Positions 1 through 6,765 are shown, counted from the stretch's first letter. The stretch: DNA of 16,665 nt from DAOTXK01 sp034435395 (GCA_034435395.1 DAOTXK010000417.1:1-16665); one strand, 5' to 3'. The notes: generated by a model from the sequence alone, not told the origin. Made by a program: numbers and translations.

Positions 1-310
1 CCCGCAACCCCCGCAGCACCTCTTCCCCGGAGCCGGCGGCGACGGCGGCCAGGTCGCTGGCGACCCGGTCGCTGGCGACCCGGTCGCTGGCGCTGGGCCT
101 GCCCGTCTCCGGCGCATCCAGCGCGCCGCTGGCAGTCCCGGCAGGGCGGGCCGCTGGCTGTTCCGGCGGGGGCGCGGACGGTTCGACGGCGACTTCCGCC
201 AGCGACGCCCGGTCCGACCTGCCCATCGCCGCCAGCAGCCGGTTGGCCTCCTCGGCGGTGATGGTCCCTTCCTGGAGCATTCGTAGAATCTGTCGCTGCG
301 CTTCGTCCAT
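1..310 (-). CDS. Partial protein with N-terminal SHOCT-like segment
   Basis: The start codon is ATG at 310; the frame stays open to the window edge, so only the first 103 residues are visible. Residues 1-30 (MDEAQRQILRMLQEGTITAE and onward to LLAAMG) match the short SHOCT-like segment found at one end of YvlB/LiaX-type DUF4097 proteins, and resemble the C-terminus of the gene at 1576-2718. Residues 31-85 are a low-complexity Pro/Ala/Ser/Asp linker that includes a repeated SDRVA peptide encoded by a 15-bp tandem repeat. The rest of the protein, and therefore its function, lies outside the window; a DUF4097-like body would be the natural guess by analogy. Upstream, GGGGAAG about 10 bases before the ATG is a weak ribosome binding site. 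It follows the GNAT gene on the same strand with a gap of about 130 bases. Confidence 0.6.
   Translation of the reverse strand, partial: MDEAQRQILRMLQEGTITAEEANRLLAAMGRSDRASLAEVAVEPSAPPPEQPAARPAGTASGALDAPETGRPSASDRVASDRVASDLAAVAAGSGEEVLRGLR
52..92. repeat. 15-bp tandem repeat, palindromic unit, inside a CDS
   Basis: GGTCGCTGGCGACCC occurs at 52-66 and 67-81, with a partial third copy at 82-92. Each unit contains the inverted repeat GGTCGC-TG-GCGACC. As the unit is five codons, the reading frame is preserved and it encodes the repeated peptide SDRVA in the linker of the partial protein. Confidence 0.85.
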
Positions 311-439
311 TGTGGGCAGCTTCCCCTTCCCACCGGCCAGCCCGTCGCCCGTCGAGCCAGACTGGGACCGTCGGACCGGCGGGGGACGGTAATGGCGGCG
401 CGTGGTGGCGGCGCTTATTGAAAGAGTCGCTGGGGCCGT

Positions 440-1513
440 CTACCAGTCCAACCGCATGTGGTGCAGCGTGCGGCTGGCGCGAAAGTCGTAGCGCTGGAAG
501 GCGGCGGTGGCGGCCTGGTCATCCGCCGGATGCTCGCAAAACAGCGAGCGGTAACCCAGGGCCAGTTGCCGCGCGCCGTAGTTGAGCAGCGGGACTTCCA
601 ACCGGCCCGCCCACGCCGGATGCACCAGCAACGTCAGTCGCGTCGTCGAGCTGGCCAGGCTGGTCCTGGCCCACAGCGACCCGGCTAGTTGCCCCTCCTC
701 GTAGACGCACCAGCGGGTGAGGCTGGTACCGCTCAGCAGGTCCAGCAGGTGCCCCCCCGGCGAGCGCCGGAATTCGCGGGGGTGGTACGGGCGCTGCCAG
801 CCCAGGCCGCCGCGCTCCGGCGGAAACACCAGCGCGGCCAGCGCGTACTCCTCCCGCCAGCCCCGGCCGGGGCGGAGGGTGAGCCGAGGGCCACCCGGCA
901 GGCGCGGGGGCGGAGGGGCCTGCCCGGCGCGCCGCCACTGGTGCCAGGTGCGCTCGATGCGGAACCCCAGGTTCTGGTACAGCCGGACCGCACCGGCGTT
1001 GTCTTCCTCCACCTGGAGGATGGCGGCGGCCCCGCCCCCGGCGGCGATGGCTTCCAGAGAGGCTTCCATCAGCCGCCGGGCGATGCCGCGCCGCCGGTAG
1101 TCCGGGTGCACGGCCACATTGGCGATAATGGTGGTCCGGCCCAGCTCGACGGGCACCCGCGCCGGGAACAGGGTGACATTGCCGACGATCTGCCCGTCCT
1201 CTTCCCACACAAATCCCTGGCCGATGCCCCGCACCATGTCGTCCATCAGGGCGAGCAGGCGGAGCAGCGGCCCCAGGCGGCTCAGCGCCCGCATCTCGTG
1301 GATGGTGCTGCGGCCGCTGGCGTCCATGTGGGAGGCGAAACAGACCTCGATCAGGCTGGCAATCGCCCCCAGGTCTCTGTTAAGGTTCACCCGGCGGAGG
1401 CCGCGCTGCCGTCCGCCGGAAATGGCGACAATCATCGGCTCTGGCTGTCCTTCCTGGCCGCTGGCTCGGCCCGCCCCCGCTGCGGACGGGCCGGCTGGTC
1501 GCGGGGCGTTCAT
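440..1513 (-). CDS. Tandem GNAT-family N-acetyltransferase
   Basis: A 357-residue protein with a clear GNAT acetyl-CoA binding core at about residues 100-190. Motif A is VHPDYRRRGIARRLM (135-149), with the R-x-x-G-x-A pyrophosphate loop, and motif B is AVRLYQNLGF (175-184). GNAT enzymes move an acetyl group from acetyl-CoA to an amine; the substrate cannot be told here. After a proline-rich linker (199-206) the C-terminal half (about 208-357) has the spacing of a second GNAT fold (YEEGQLAGSLWA, LTLLVHPAW, FQRYDFRASRTLHHM) but no intact R-x-x-G-x-A loop, so it is probably a degenerate second lobe. The first 26 residues are Ala/Pro/Gly rich; the ATG at residue 27 (position 1435) is an alternative start. 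Neither start has a strong Shine-Dalgarno sequence. It lies 62 bases downstream of the DUF4097-like gene. Confidence 0.8.
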   Translation of the reverse strand: MNAPRPAGPSAAGAGRASGQEGQPEPMIVAISGGRQRGLRRVNLNRDLGAIASLIEVCFASHMDASGRSTIHEMRALSRLGPLLRLLALMDDMVRGIGQGFVWEEDGQIVGNVTLFPARVPVELGRTTIIANVAVHPDYRRRGIARRLMEASLEAIAAGGGAAAILQVEEDNAGAVRLYQNLGFRIERTWHQWRRAGQAPPPPRLPGGPRLTLRPGRGWREEYALAALVFPPERGGLGWQRPYHPREFRRSPGGHLLDLLSGTSLTRWCVYEEGQLAGSLWARTSLASSTTRLTLLVHPAWAGRLEVPLLNYGARQLALGYRSLFCEHPADDQAATAAFQRYDFRASRTLHHMRLDW

Positions 1514-1532
1514 GGACTGGCGAAGTCATCCG

Positions 1533-1538
1533 ATTATA
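1533..1538 (-). promoter_or_regulatory. Candidate -10 box for the GNAT gene
   Basis: On the minus strand a perfect TATAAT lies 20 bases before the ATG at 1513. No convincing -35 box is seen 16-18 bases upstream. Transcription would begin near 1526, leaving a leader of only about 12 bases to the first ATG but about 90 bases to the alternative start at 1435. Confidence 0.35.
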
Positions 1539-1575
1539 CCGCCGGATGGCGCGCCGTCCCCTGATTTTCCGCCGC

Positions 1576-2718
1576 CTACCGCCCTTCCAGCGCCGCCAGG
1601 AGCTTCTCCGCTTCTTCCACCGTGATCTTGCCGGCCTCGACCATCTTTAAGATCATCAGCCGCTCATCGTCCGTGACGGGGTCAGTGGGCGGGGCGGGCG
1701 GGCGGGGCGGGCGGGCCGGACGCGGACCGCCGAACTCCACCGCCTGGTCGCCGATGACGAAGCGGAAGCCGCGCTTACGGCTCTTGCGGGCGACGCGCTC
1801 CGCCCGGCGCACGGCCCGTTCGGCCTGGCGCGCGGCCCTGTCCCGGATGCGCTCCGCCTTCTCGGCGATAAGCTCATCCAACCCGGCCAGTTGTTCGCTG
1901 AGGTGCTCCTCCAGCCCGGCCAGGCGATCTTCCAGATCGCCGGCCAGTTGAAAGTTAATGGCCATCATGTAATCTTCATCCTGGCCCACCAGCCGAATCT
2001 CGCCGCCCGCACGCAGCTCGACCACTGCGTCTCCCTCGCCAAAAACGATGTCGTCCGTGTCGTCGCCTTCCTCGATCGCCGCGCCCGGCGCGTCGATGTT
2101 CAGATCGGAGTCGGCGGGCACGCGGACGCGGACGCTGGCGTCCGCCGGCACGCGGCACACGATGTCGCCGCCGACGGTGAAGGCATAGGCGGCTGCCGGG
2201 GAGAAATCGGTGCTGAGTACCAGGTCGGCGCCGACGTGCGCCGCCCGGCAGGCGCCCGTCACATCGCGCACGTAAAGATCGGCACCGACCTGTTCGATGA
2301 GGGTGTCCCCTTCCACTTCGCGGATGGTGGCGTCCGCGCCGACGTGGCCGATCTGCACATCGCCCCCGGCGCGCTTGAGGCGCAGGTCGCTGCCGACATG
2401 GCTGGCGGTCACCGGGCCGACCTTGCGCAGGTTGAGGTCGCCGCCGACGTGGCCCAGGGTCAACTGGCCGTCGAGATCGGTGATCTTAACATCGCCGCCC
2501 ACCGAATCGACGGTGACGGCGGCGTCATAGGGAACGCGCAGGCTCACGTCCCCAGCCGCTGAAGCGGCGATGACGCCCGGCTCGTGCTCCACGAGTTCCA
2601 GGCCGTTGTCTTTGCTGGCGATGGCGCGCCGCTCCCAGCCGCGCAGCCGCAGGTCGCCGCCCACGTGGCTGATGGTGAGGTGAACAGGACCTTCGTCAGG
2701 GAGTTCAAACAGGCTCAT
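1576..2718 (-). CDS. DUF4097-like beta-repeat protein with C-terminal SHOCT-like segment
   Basis: A 380-residue protein. Residues 1-250 are a repeat array of the putative-adhesin (DUF4097) kind. The motif V-G-(G/S/A)-D recurs at about residues 19, 73, 91, 108, 126, 144, 162 and 182, mostly 17-18 residues apart, as expected for a beta-solenoid. Residues 255-315 are strongly charged and probably helical (AEKAERIRDRAARQAERAVR). A basic Pro-rich linker follows (331-346), then a C-terminal SHOCT-like segment (351-380: DERLMILKMVEAGKITVEEA). In B. subtilis YvlB and enterococcal LiaX, as I recall, the short helical segment is N-terminal, so the order here is reversed. There is no signal peptide. The ribosome site GGAGG lies 5 bases before the ATG. 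It is the last gene of the apparent operon with DUF2089. An envelope-stress role is inferred from family resemblance only. Confidence 0.75.
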   Translation of the reverse strand: MSLFELPDEGPVHLTISHVGGDLRLRGWERRAIASKDNGLELVEHEPGVIAASAAGDVSLRVPYDAAVTVDSVGGDVKITDLDGQLTLGHVGGDLNLRKVGPVTASHVGSDLRLKRAGGDVQIGHVGADATIREVEGDTLIEQVGADLYVRDVTGACRAAHVGADLVLSTDFSPAAAYAFTVGGDIVCRVPADASVRVRVPADSDLNIDAPGAAIEEGDDTDDIVFGEGDAVVELRAGGEIRLVGQDEDYMMAINFQLAGDLEDRLAGLEEHLSEQLAGLDELIAEKAERIRDRAARQAERAVRRAERVARKSRKRGFRFVIGDQAVEFGGPRPARPPRPPAPPTDPVTDDERLMILKMVEAGKITVEEAEKLLAALEGR

Positions 2719-2773
2719 AACTTCCTCCGGTGAAAATCAGGGGCATCGCGACGCCCCTGCTGACCATCCATGC

Positions 2774-3046
2774 TCAGTCGTAGGTCGGGTAGGTTATCGA
2801 GTGGCGGCTGAGCAGCGCAGCGTCGGCGGCCTCCTGGCGCGCCTGGCGGGTCAGCCGCAGCAGAAACTGACCGCCCACCAGCATGACCTGTCCCAGCAGG
2901 CGCAGCAGCGCCCGCAGCGGCACCCAGGCCAGCCGCGCCAGCCGCTCGGCCCAGCTTGGCTCATGCCAGAGGCGAGACAGGTGGTGCCGGTGTTCGTCCG
3001 ACAGCTTTTCCGCGAGGTATTCGTGCTCCTGCATCATGCCCAACAT
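2774..3046 (-). CDS. Small hydrophobic protein of unknown function
   Basis: I do not recognise this 90-residue protein. A charged, His-rich N-terminus (QEHEYLAEKLSDEHRHHLSR) is followed at about residues 36-66 by a long hydrophobic stretch with regularly spaced arginines (LARLAWVPLRALLRLLGQVM, then LVGGQFLLRL). This suggests an amphipathic or membrane-surface helix pair rather than a clean membrane span. The C-terminus is polar. AGAAGGG about 9 bases before the ATG at 3046 supports this start; a second Met lies 9 bases further in. It sits between the DUF2089 regulator (66-base gap) and the DUF4097-like gene (55-base gap) on the same strand, so it is probably co-transcribed and may be the membrane partner of that pair. 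Confidence 0.6.
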   Translation of the reverse strand: MLGMMQEHEYLAEKLSDEHRHHLSRLWHEPSWAERLARLAWVPLRALLRLLGQVMLVGGQFLLRLTRQARQEAADAALLSRHSITYPTYD

Positions 3047-3111
3047 GACGTATGCCCTTCTCTACCGTTCCAACACTCCGGGGGGCGGCGGTCGTCGGTC
3101 GCCACTACCGG

Positions 3112-3486
3112 CTAGCCTTGCAGCAGGCGGATGGCGTCCTGGGAGGTGATCTTGCCCGCGGCCAGATCGTCGAGCACCTGCCGCCGCAGCTCTTCCTCGG
3201 CTTCCTCGTCCTCTCCTTCGTCCAGCTCGTAGCCCATGGCCACGATGACTTCTTCCAGGCGGCTGCGGACGGTGGGGTAGGAGATGCCGAGCGCTTTCTG
3301 CATGCGGGTGATTTTGCCCTCGCAGCGGAGGAAGGTCTCCACGAAGGCGAGCTGTTCCTCGGAAAGGTTGCCCAGCCCACCAAAGGTGAAGCGGCCTTCC
3401 ACCGTCACGTCGCAGTCCGGGCAGTACAGCTTGGTGATCAGCATCTCGCCGCCGCACACCGGGCAGCTTCTTGGCGCAGAATACAT
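3112..3486 (-). CDS. DUF2089-family zinc-ribbon/HTH regulator
   Basis: A 124-residue protein with a zinc ribbon at the N-terminus (Cys8, Cys11, Cys22, Cys25 in CPVC and CPDC), a segment with the DUF2089 hallmark (EGRFTFGGLGNLSEEQLAFV), and a helix-turn-helix (about 57-85; GKITRMQKALGISYPTVRSR). After an acidic linker (89-99) comes a short SHOCT-like end (LDDLAAGKITSQDAIRLLQG, 105-124), the same kind of segment as in two neighbours. It probably binds DNA and controls its own operon; this is inferred from the HTH and gene order. GAGG lies 5 bases before the ATG at 3486. A near-consensus promoter is 53 bases upstream. It is the first gene of the series DUF2089 / 90-residue protein / DUF4097-like protein. 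Confidence 0.85.
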   Translation of the reverse strand: MYSAPRSCPVCGGEMLITKLYCPDCDVTVEGRFTFGGLGNLSEEQLAFVETFLRCEGKITRMQKALGISYPTVRSRLEEVIVAMGYELDEGEDEEAEEELRRQVLDDLAAGKITSQDAIRLLQG

Positions 3487-3538
3487 ATCGGCCTCACGAT
3501 ATTTAAGAATGACCTTGCAAATTTCAACATTCGGCTAA

Positions 3539-3567
3539 AGAATATCACCATGGGTGTGAAATGTCAA
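3539..3567 (-). promoter_or_regulatory. Sigma70-type promoter of the DUF2089 operon
   Basis: On the minus strand TTGACA (3567-3562) and TATTCT (3544-3539) are separated by exactly 17 bases. The leader to the ATG at 3486 is about 45 bases. The spacer holds the imperfect palindrome CACCCATGGTG, a possible operator. Confidence 0.75.
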
Positions 3568-3570
3568 GTG

Positions 3571-3580
3571 TTTGATCAAA
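3571..3580. promoter_or_regulatory. Palindrome TTTGATCAAA next to the -35 box
   Basis: A perfect 10-base palindrome sits three bases upstream of the -35 box of the DUF2089 promoter. Its place suits an operator or activator site, possibly for DUF2089 itself. It is short enough to occur by chance. Confidence 0.3.
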
Positions 3581-3608
3581 AATCATCAGGTTTGGGGTAA
3601 AAATATTG

Positions 3609-3656
3609 ATGCGGCGCATAAAGTCCGATGCGGCGCATCAAGTTCATGCGGCGCAT
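3609..3656. repeat. Three spaced copies of palindromic ATGCGGCGCAT
   Basis: The 11-base inverted repeat ATGCG-G-CGCAT occurs at 3609-3619, 3628-3638 and 3646-3656, with starts 19 and 18 bases apart, near two helical turns. The spacers are also similar (CAAGTT, CAAATC, AAAGTCCG). The array lies between the terminator of the nucleotidyltransferase gene and the promoter of the DUF2089 operon, about 40 bases upstream of its -35 box. It could be an operator array or an iteron-like repeat. Confidence 0.8.
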
Positions 3657-3712
3657 CAAATCCGAGGAGAAGGGCCTGCCCGGCGGCGGAGCCAGGCGGA
3701 TCGCGGCGCACA

Positions 3713-3745
3713 AAGAAAAAAGCCGGATAAGGGGCGTTATCCGGC
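3713..3745 (-). terminator. Intrinsic terminator of the nucleotidyltransferase gene
   Basis: On the minus strand the 9-bp stem GCCGGATAA/TTATCCGGC (3745-3737 with 3730-3722, 6-base loop) is followed at once by TTTTTTCTT (3721-3713). It lies 51 bases after the stop codon of the gene ending at 3796. Confidence 0.85.
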
Positions 3746-3795
3746 GGATCGGTCGGCTATCAGGGGGCGGGCGGCCTCGCGCTGGTCGGCGGACG

Positions 3796-4785
3796 TTATT
3801 CGTACTTCAGGCTGGTGGAGTCGCCGACGTTAAGCGAGCGGAAGCCGCCGTACACATCGACGTGCTGGCCCAGCAGGCTGTGCGACAACAGGATGTTTTT
3901 GATCCGCGAGTCGGCGTCGATGATGGAATCGCGGATGATGCAGTTTTCCACCTCGCAGTTGGCCCCCAGGGAGACGTAGGGGCCGATCACCGAGTTGGTG
4001 ATCCGGGCAGTGGGGTGGATGTACACCGGCGGGACCATGACGAAGCCCTCGGCCTTGACGGCGGCGATGTTGCTCCCGCCGCGCTCCAGCAGCCGGCGGT
4101 TGGTCGCCAGCACGGCCTCGGTCGTCCCGGCGTCGAGCCAGGCGTCCACCTCCCGGACCTGGAACCGGGTGCCCCGGTCCACCATGATCTGGAAGGCGTC
4201 GGTCAGGTAGTATTCGCCTTTGGTCCGCCGCTGTTCGTTTAACTGCGTGGCGATGGCGTCCAGCATGGCCGCCGAGTCGCGGATGTAGTACATGCCGATC
4301 ACGGCCAGCTTGTTATCCATGGTCTCCGGCTTCTCGATGAAGCGGCGGACGCAACCGTGCTCGTCGACGGCGGCCACCCCGAAGCGGCGCGGGTCCTCCA
4401 CCTCTTTGACGAAAGCGATGCCGTCGGCATCCGTCTCCGCCAGGAAGCTGAGATCGGCCTCGAAGATGGTATCGACGAACAGGATCAGCACCGGCCCCTC
4501 GATGGCTTCCCGGGCCAGGTAAATGGCCGGCGACTGGCCGTTCAGCTCCTCCTGCAGGAAGTAGCGGCTGGGGGTGTCGTTGTAGTTTTCCCGCACGTAA
4601 TCTTCGATCTGGTTGCCCAGGTAGCCGACGATGAACAGGTATTCATCGATGGGCAGGCCGCGCAACCTGTCCAGCAGGTGGCCCAGCACCGGCTTGCCAG
4701 CCACATGGATCAGTGGCTTGGGGCGGCTGTAGGTATGTGGCCGCAGCCGGGTGCCGAATCCGGCCAGGGGGATGATCACTTTCAT
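3796..4785 (-). CDS. Sugar-1-phosphate nucleotidyltransferase with beta-helix tail
   Basis: A 329-residue protein. The N-terminal Rossmann-like domain carries the nucleotidyltransferase signature GFGTRLRPHT (9-18), the RPKPL loop (21-25), VGYLG (53-57), a metal-binding Asp in ILFVDT (D105), EKP (151-153) and WLDAGT (216-221). The C-terminal 80 residues (about 250-329) have hexapeptide-repeat character (IHPTARITNSVIGPYVSLGA), i.e. a left-handed beta-helix. The family joins a nucleoside triphosphate and a sugar-1-phosphate to make NDP-sugars for cell-surface glycans; RmlA-like glucose-1-phosphate thymidylyltransferase is the usual label for this two-domain form, but the sugar and nucleotide cannot be fixed from sequence. 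The usual 'GD' of the metal loop reads 'VD' here. TGAGGA lies about 10 bases before the ATG. The remnant PIN frame upstream overlaps this start by 4 bases (ATGA). A terminator follows the stop. Confidence 0.85.
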   Translation of the reverse strand: MKVIIPLAGFGTRLRPHTYSRPKPLIHVAGKPVLGHLLDRLRGLPIDEYLFIVGYLGNQIEDYVRENYNDTPSRYFLQEELNGQSPAIYLAREAIEGPVLILFVDTIFEADLSFLAETDADGIAFVKEVEDPRRFGVAAVDEHGCVRRFIEKPETMDNKLAVIGMYYIRDSAAMLDAIATQLNEQRRTKGEYYLTDAFQIMVDRGTRFQVREVDAWLDAGTTEAVLATNRRLLERGGSNIAAVKAEGFVMVPPVYIHPTARITNSVIGPYVSLGANCEVENCIIRDSIIDADSRIKNILLSHSLLGQHVDVYGGFRSLNVGDSTSLKYE

Positions 4786-4931
4786 GGGTGGTTGTCCTCA
4801 CGATGGTTTGGAATGCCACTGTTAAGGCTTGGCGCTGATCTCTTCCAGAGACTGATCCATGGCGCTTGGCTTGTACTGGCGTATACCAGGACATTGGTGT
4901 CGATGAACACCGGCCTATCGGTCGTCGTCAT
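4782..4931 (-). pseudogene. N-terminal remnant of a PIN-domain toxin
   Basis: A 49-codon frame starts at ATG 4931, overlapping the end of the antitoxin gene by 17 bases, as toxin genes in such pairs often do. Residues 8-18 read VFIDTNVLVYA, the typical first strand of PIN-domain (VapC-like) ribonucleases, including the first metal-binding Asp (D11). After about residue 24 the sequence no longer resembles a PIN domain, and it stops at TGA 4784-4782 where a full toxin would have about 130-150 residues. The later acidic residues of the active site are absent. The frame runs straight into the upstream region of the nucleotidyltransferase gene, as if a deletion had removed the rest. It is very unlikely to be an active nuclease. 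Confidence 0.7.
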
Positions 4932-5154
4932 ACATATCCTCGCGCCGCAGGGAGAGCGTAGCAGACCACGGTCCCCAATCGTCCACCGGGAAGTTTAAAG
5001 GAGGGCGTTTTTGGGCAGCCGTGGCAGATGTGGGCTGCTCTTCAATCACCAGCACGACCTGGTACTCGCCGGGCGGTATATCGGGCGGCACCTGTAGTTG
5101 CAGGCGCAGTTGCCCGTTGGGGTCCACGACCGCCTGGGTTTTGAGCGTTCTCAT
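4915..5154 (-). CDS. Orphan antitoxin-like protein of a PIN toxin pair
   Basis: A 79-residue protein starting MRTLKTQAVVDPNGQLRLQL. An N-terminal small beta domain (1-40; PPDIPPGEYQVVLVIEEQ) is followed by a linker and the C-terminal motif LNFPVDDWGPWSATLSLRRE (53-72), then DMYDDDR. From memory this architecture occurs in short proteins encoded just before PIN toxins in Cyanobacteria and Chloroflexota, where the C-terminal tail is expected to block the toxin. The start at 5154 is chosen because AGGG lies about 8 bases upstream; ATGs at 5187 and 5199 are in frame but have no ribosome site. The toxin that should follow is reduced to a stub, so this looks like a surviving antitoxin. It lies downstream of gatA on the same strand. 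Confidence 0.65.
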   Translation of the reverse strand: MRTLKTQAVVDPNGQLRLQLQVPPDIPPGEYQVVLVIEEQPTSATAAQKRPPLNFPVDDWGPWSATLSLRREDMYDDDR

Positions 5155-5235
5155 CGGCTTGCCCTGATGTTTTGTCGGTTTGTCCATAGTGTGCCACAAA
5201 TCTAGGGCCTGTAAAGGCTGGTTTGTCGCCGCTGC

Positions 5236-6693
5236 TCAGGCCAGCGCTGGGGCGCGCTGATGCCAGGTGGTGGCCTGTTGGTAGCGGTGCCCCACGCGCA
5301 GCAGCCGCTCCTCCTGGAAGGCCGGGCCGAGCAGTTGCAGGCCGATGGGCAGGCCCTGGCGGTCAAAGCCGCAGGGCAGCGACAGCCCGGCGATCCCCGC
5401 CAGGTTGGCGGTGATGGTGTACACGTCGGAGAGGTACATTTGCAGCGGATCGTCAACTTTTTCCCCGATCCGGAAGGCGGTGGTGGGGGAGGTCGGCGTG
5501 GCGATCACGTCCACCCTCTGGAAAGCCTGGTCGAAGTCCTGTTTGATCAGCGTGCGGACCTTCTGAGCCTGGCCGTAGTAGGCGTCATAATAACCCGCCG
5601 AGAGGGCGTAGGTGCCCAGCATGATGCGCCGCTTGACTTCCGCGCCGAAGCGCCGACCCCGCGTGGCCTTGTAGGTCGGCCACATCTCGCCCTGGTCCTC
5701 GCGGGGGCCATAGCGCACGCCATCGAAACGCGCCAGGTTGGCCGACGCCTCCGCCGTGGCGATCAGGTAGTAGACCGGCAGGCCATAGGGGGTGTGCGGC
5801 AGGCTGACCTCCACCACCGCCGCGCCCAGGTCGGCCAGCGTCTCGACCGCCGCCCGCACCGCCGCTTCCACCTCCGGCTGGATGCCCTCGGTGAAATACT
5901 CCCGTGGCAGGCCGATGCGCACGCCCTTGAGGTCGCCCTCTGCCGCCAGAGAGGCGGCATAGGCGGGCACGGGGAGCGGCATGCTGGTGGAGTCGCGGGG
6001 GTCATGCCCGGCGATCACGCTCAGCAGCAGGGCCGCATCCTGCACCGTGCGGCTGAAGGTCCCCACCTGGTCCAGCGAGGAGGCGTAGGCGACCAGCCCG
6101 TAGCGGGAAACACGCCCATAACCCGGCTTGAGGGCCACCACGCCGCACAGCGACCCCGGCTGCCGCACGCTGCCGCCGGTATCCGTGCCCAGCGCGCCCA
6201 GGGCCATCCGGGCCGCCACCGCCGCCGCGCTGCCGCCGCTGCTGCCGCCGGGGACGCGGTCCAGGTCCCAGGGGTTGTGGGTGGTGAAGTAGCCGGAGTT
6301 CTCCGTGCTGGAACCCATGGCGAACTCGTCGGTGTTGGTCTTGCCCAACATGACGGCCCCGGCGTCGAACAGCTTCTGCACCGCCGTGGCGTTGTAGGGC
6401 GGGACGAATCCTTCCAGGATGCGGCTGCCGGCGGTGGTGGGCACGCCCTGGGTAGCCAGCACGTCCTTGATGGCCAGGGGCAACCCCAGCAGCGGGGCGG
6501 AGCTGCCTCCGGCGCGACGCTGGTCGGCGGCGGCGGCCTGTTCCAGCGCCAGCTCCCCGGTGACGGTCAGGAAGGCTCTGATCTGCGGGTCCACCGCCTG
6601 GATGCGGTCCAGGTGGGCCTGGGTCAGCTCCACGGCGGTGATTTCGCCCGCGTTCAGTTTCTCCAGCGCCTCGGCGAGGGTGAGATCGATCAT
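5236..6693 (-). CDS. gatA: Glutamyl-tRNA(Gln) amidotransferase subunit A
   Basis: A 485-residue amidase-signature enzyme, the usual GatA length. The catalytic Ser-cisSer-Lys triad is visible: Lys76 (in LPLAIKDVL), Ser151 (in PGGSSGGS) and Ser175 (in DTGGSVRQP). GatA frees ammonia from glutamine or asparagine. In the GatCAB complex the ammonia converts Glu-tRNA(Gln), and often Asp-tRNA(Asn), to the correct aminoacyl-tRNA. The start at 6693 (MIDLTLAEALEKL) is chosen because it matches the family N-terminus and follows a good promoter; an in-frame ATG at 6789 would add 32 unlike residues across that promoter. gatC is 3.2 kb upstream on the same strand and gatB is not in the window. The next gene downstream is the orphan antitoxin. 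Confidence 0.95.
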   Translation of the reverse strand: MIDLTLAEALEKLNAGEITAVELTQAHLDRIQAVDPQIRAFLTVTGELALEQAAAADQRRAGGSSAPLLGLPLAIKDVLATQGVPTTAGSRILEGFVPPYNATAVQKLFDAGAVMLGKTNTDEFAMGSSTENSGYFTTHNPWDLDRVPGGSSGGSAAAVAARMALGALGTDTGGSVRQPGSLCGVVALKPGYGRVSRYGLVAYASSLDQVGTFSRTVQDAALLLSVIAGHDPRDSTSMPLPVPAYAASLAAEGDLKGVRIGLPREYFTEGIQPEVEAAVRAAVETLADLGAAVVEVSLPHTPYGLPVYYLIATAEASANLARFDGVRYGPREDQGEMWPTYKATRGRRFGAEVKRRIMLGTYALSAGYYDAYYGQAQKVRTLIKQDFDQAFQRVDVIATPTSPTTAFRIGEKVDDPLQMYLSDVYTITANLAGIAGLSLPCGFDRQGLPIGLQLLGPAFQEERLLRVGHRYQQATTWHQRAPALA

Positions 6694-6736
6694 CGTTTGT
6701 CGTCCGCGTGTGGATGGCGGGTCAGCTATCGGGGGG

Positions 6737-6765
6737 AGTATACCTGTGAAGCAGAGGCGCGCCAA
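6737..6765 (-). promoter_or_regulatory. Promoter of gatA
   Basis: On the minus strand TTGGCG (6765-6760) and TATACT (6742-6737) are 17 bases apart. Transcription would start near 6730, giving a leader of about 37 bases to the ATG at 6693. This supports gatA having its own promoter despite the upstream receiver gene. Confidence 0.55.

Noticed and set aside
689..1564. Long plus-strand open frame opposite the GNAT gene
   Set aside because: It is antisense to a gene with clear motifs; its composition is Gly/Ala/Pro/Arg-rich as expected for a shadow frame in GC-rich DNA.
1891..2562. 223-codon plus-strand frame opposite the DUF4097-like gene
   Set aside because: Its repeated look (ADMA, VAAD) is a mirror of the repeats in the real gene.
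5200..5241. GGCCTG/CAGGCC pairing after gatA as a terminator
   Set aside because: Six base pairs around a loop of about 25 bases and no T-run on the minus strand.
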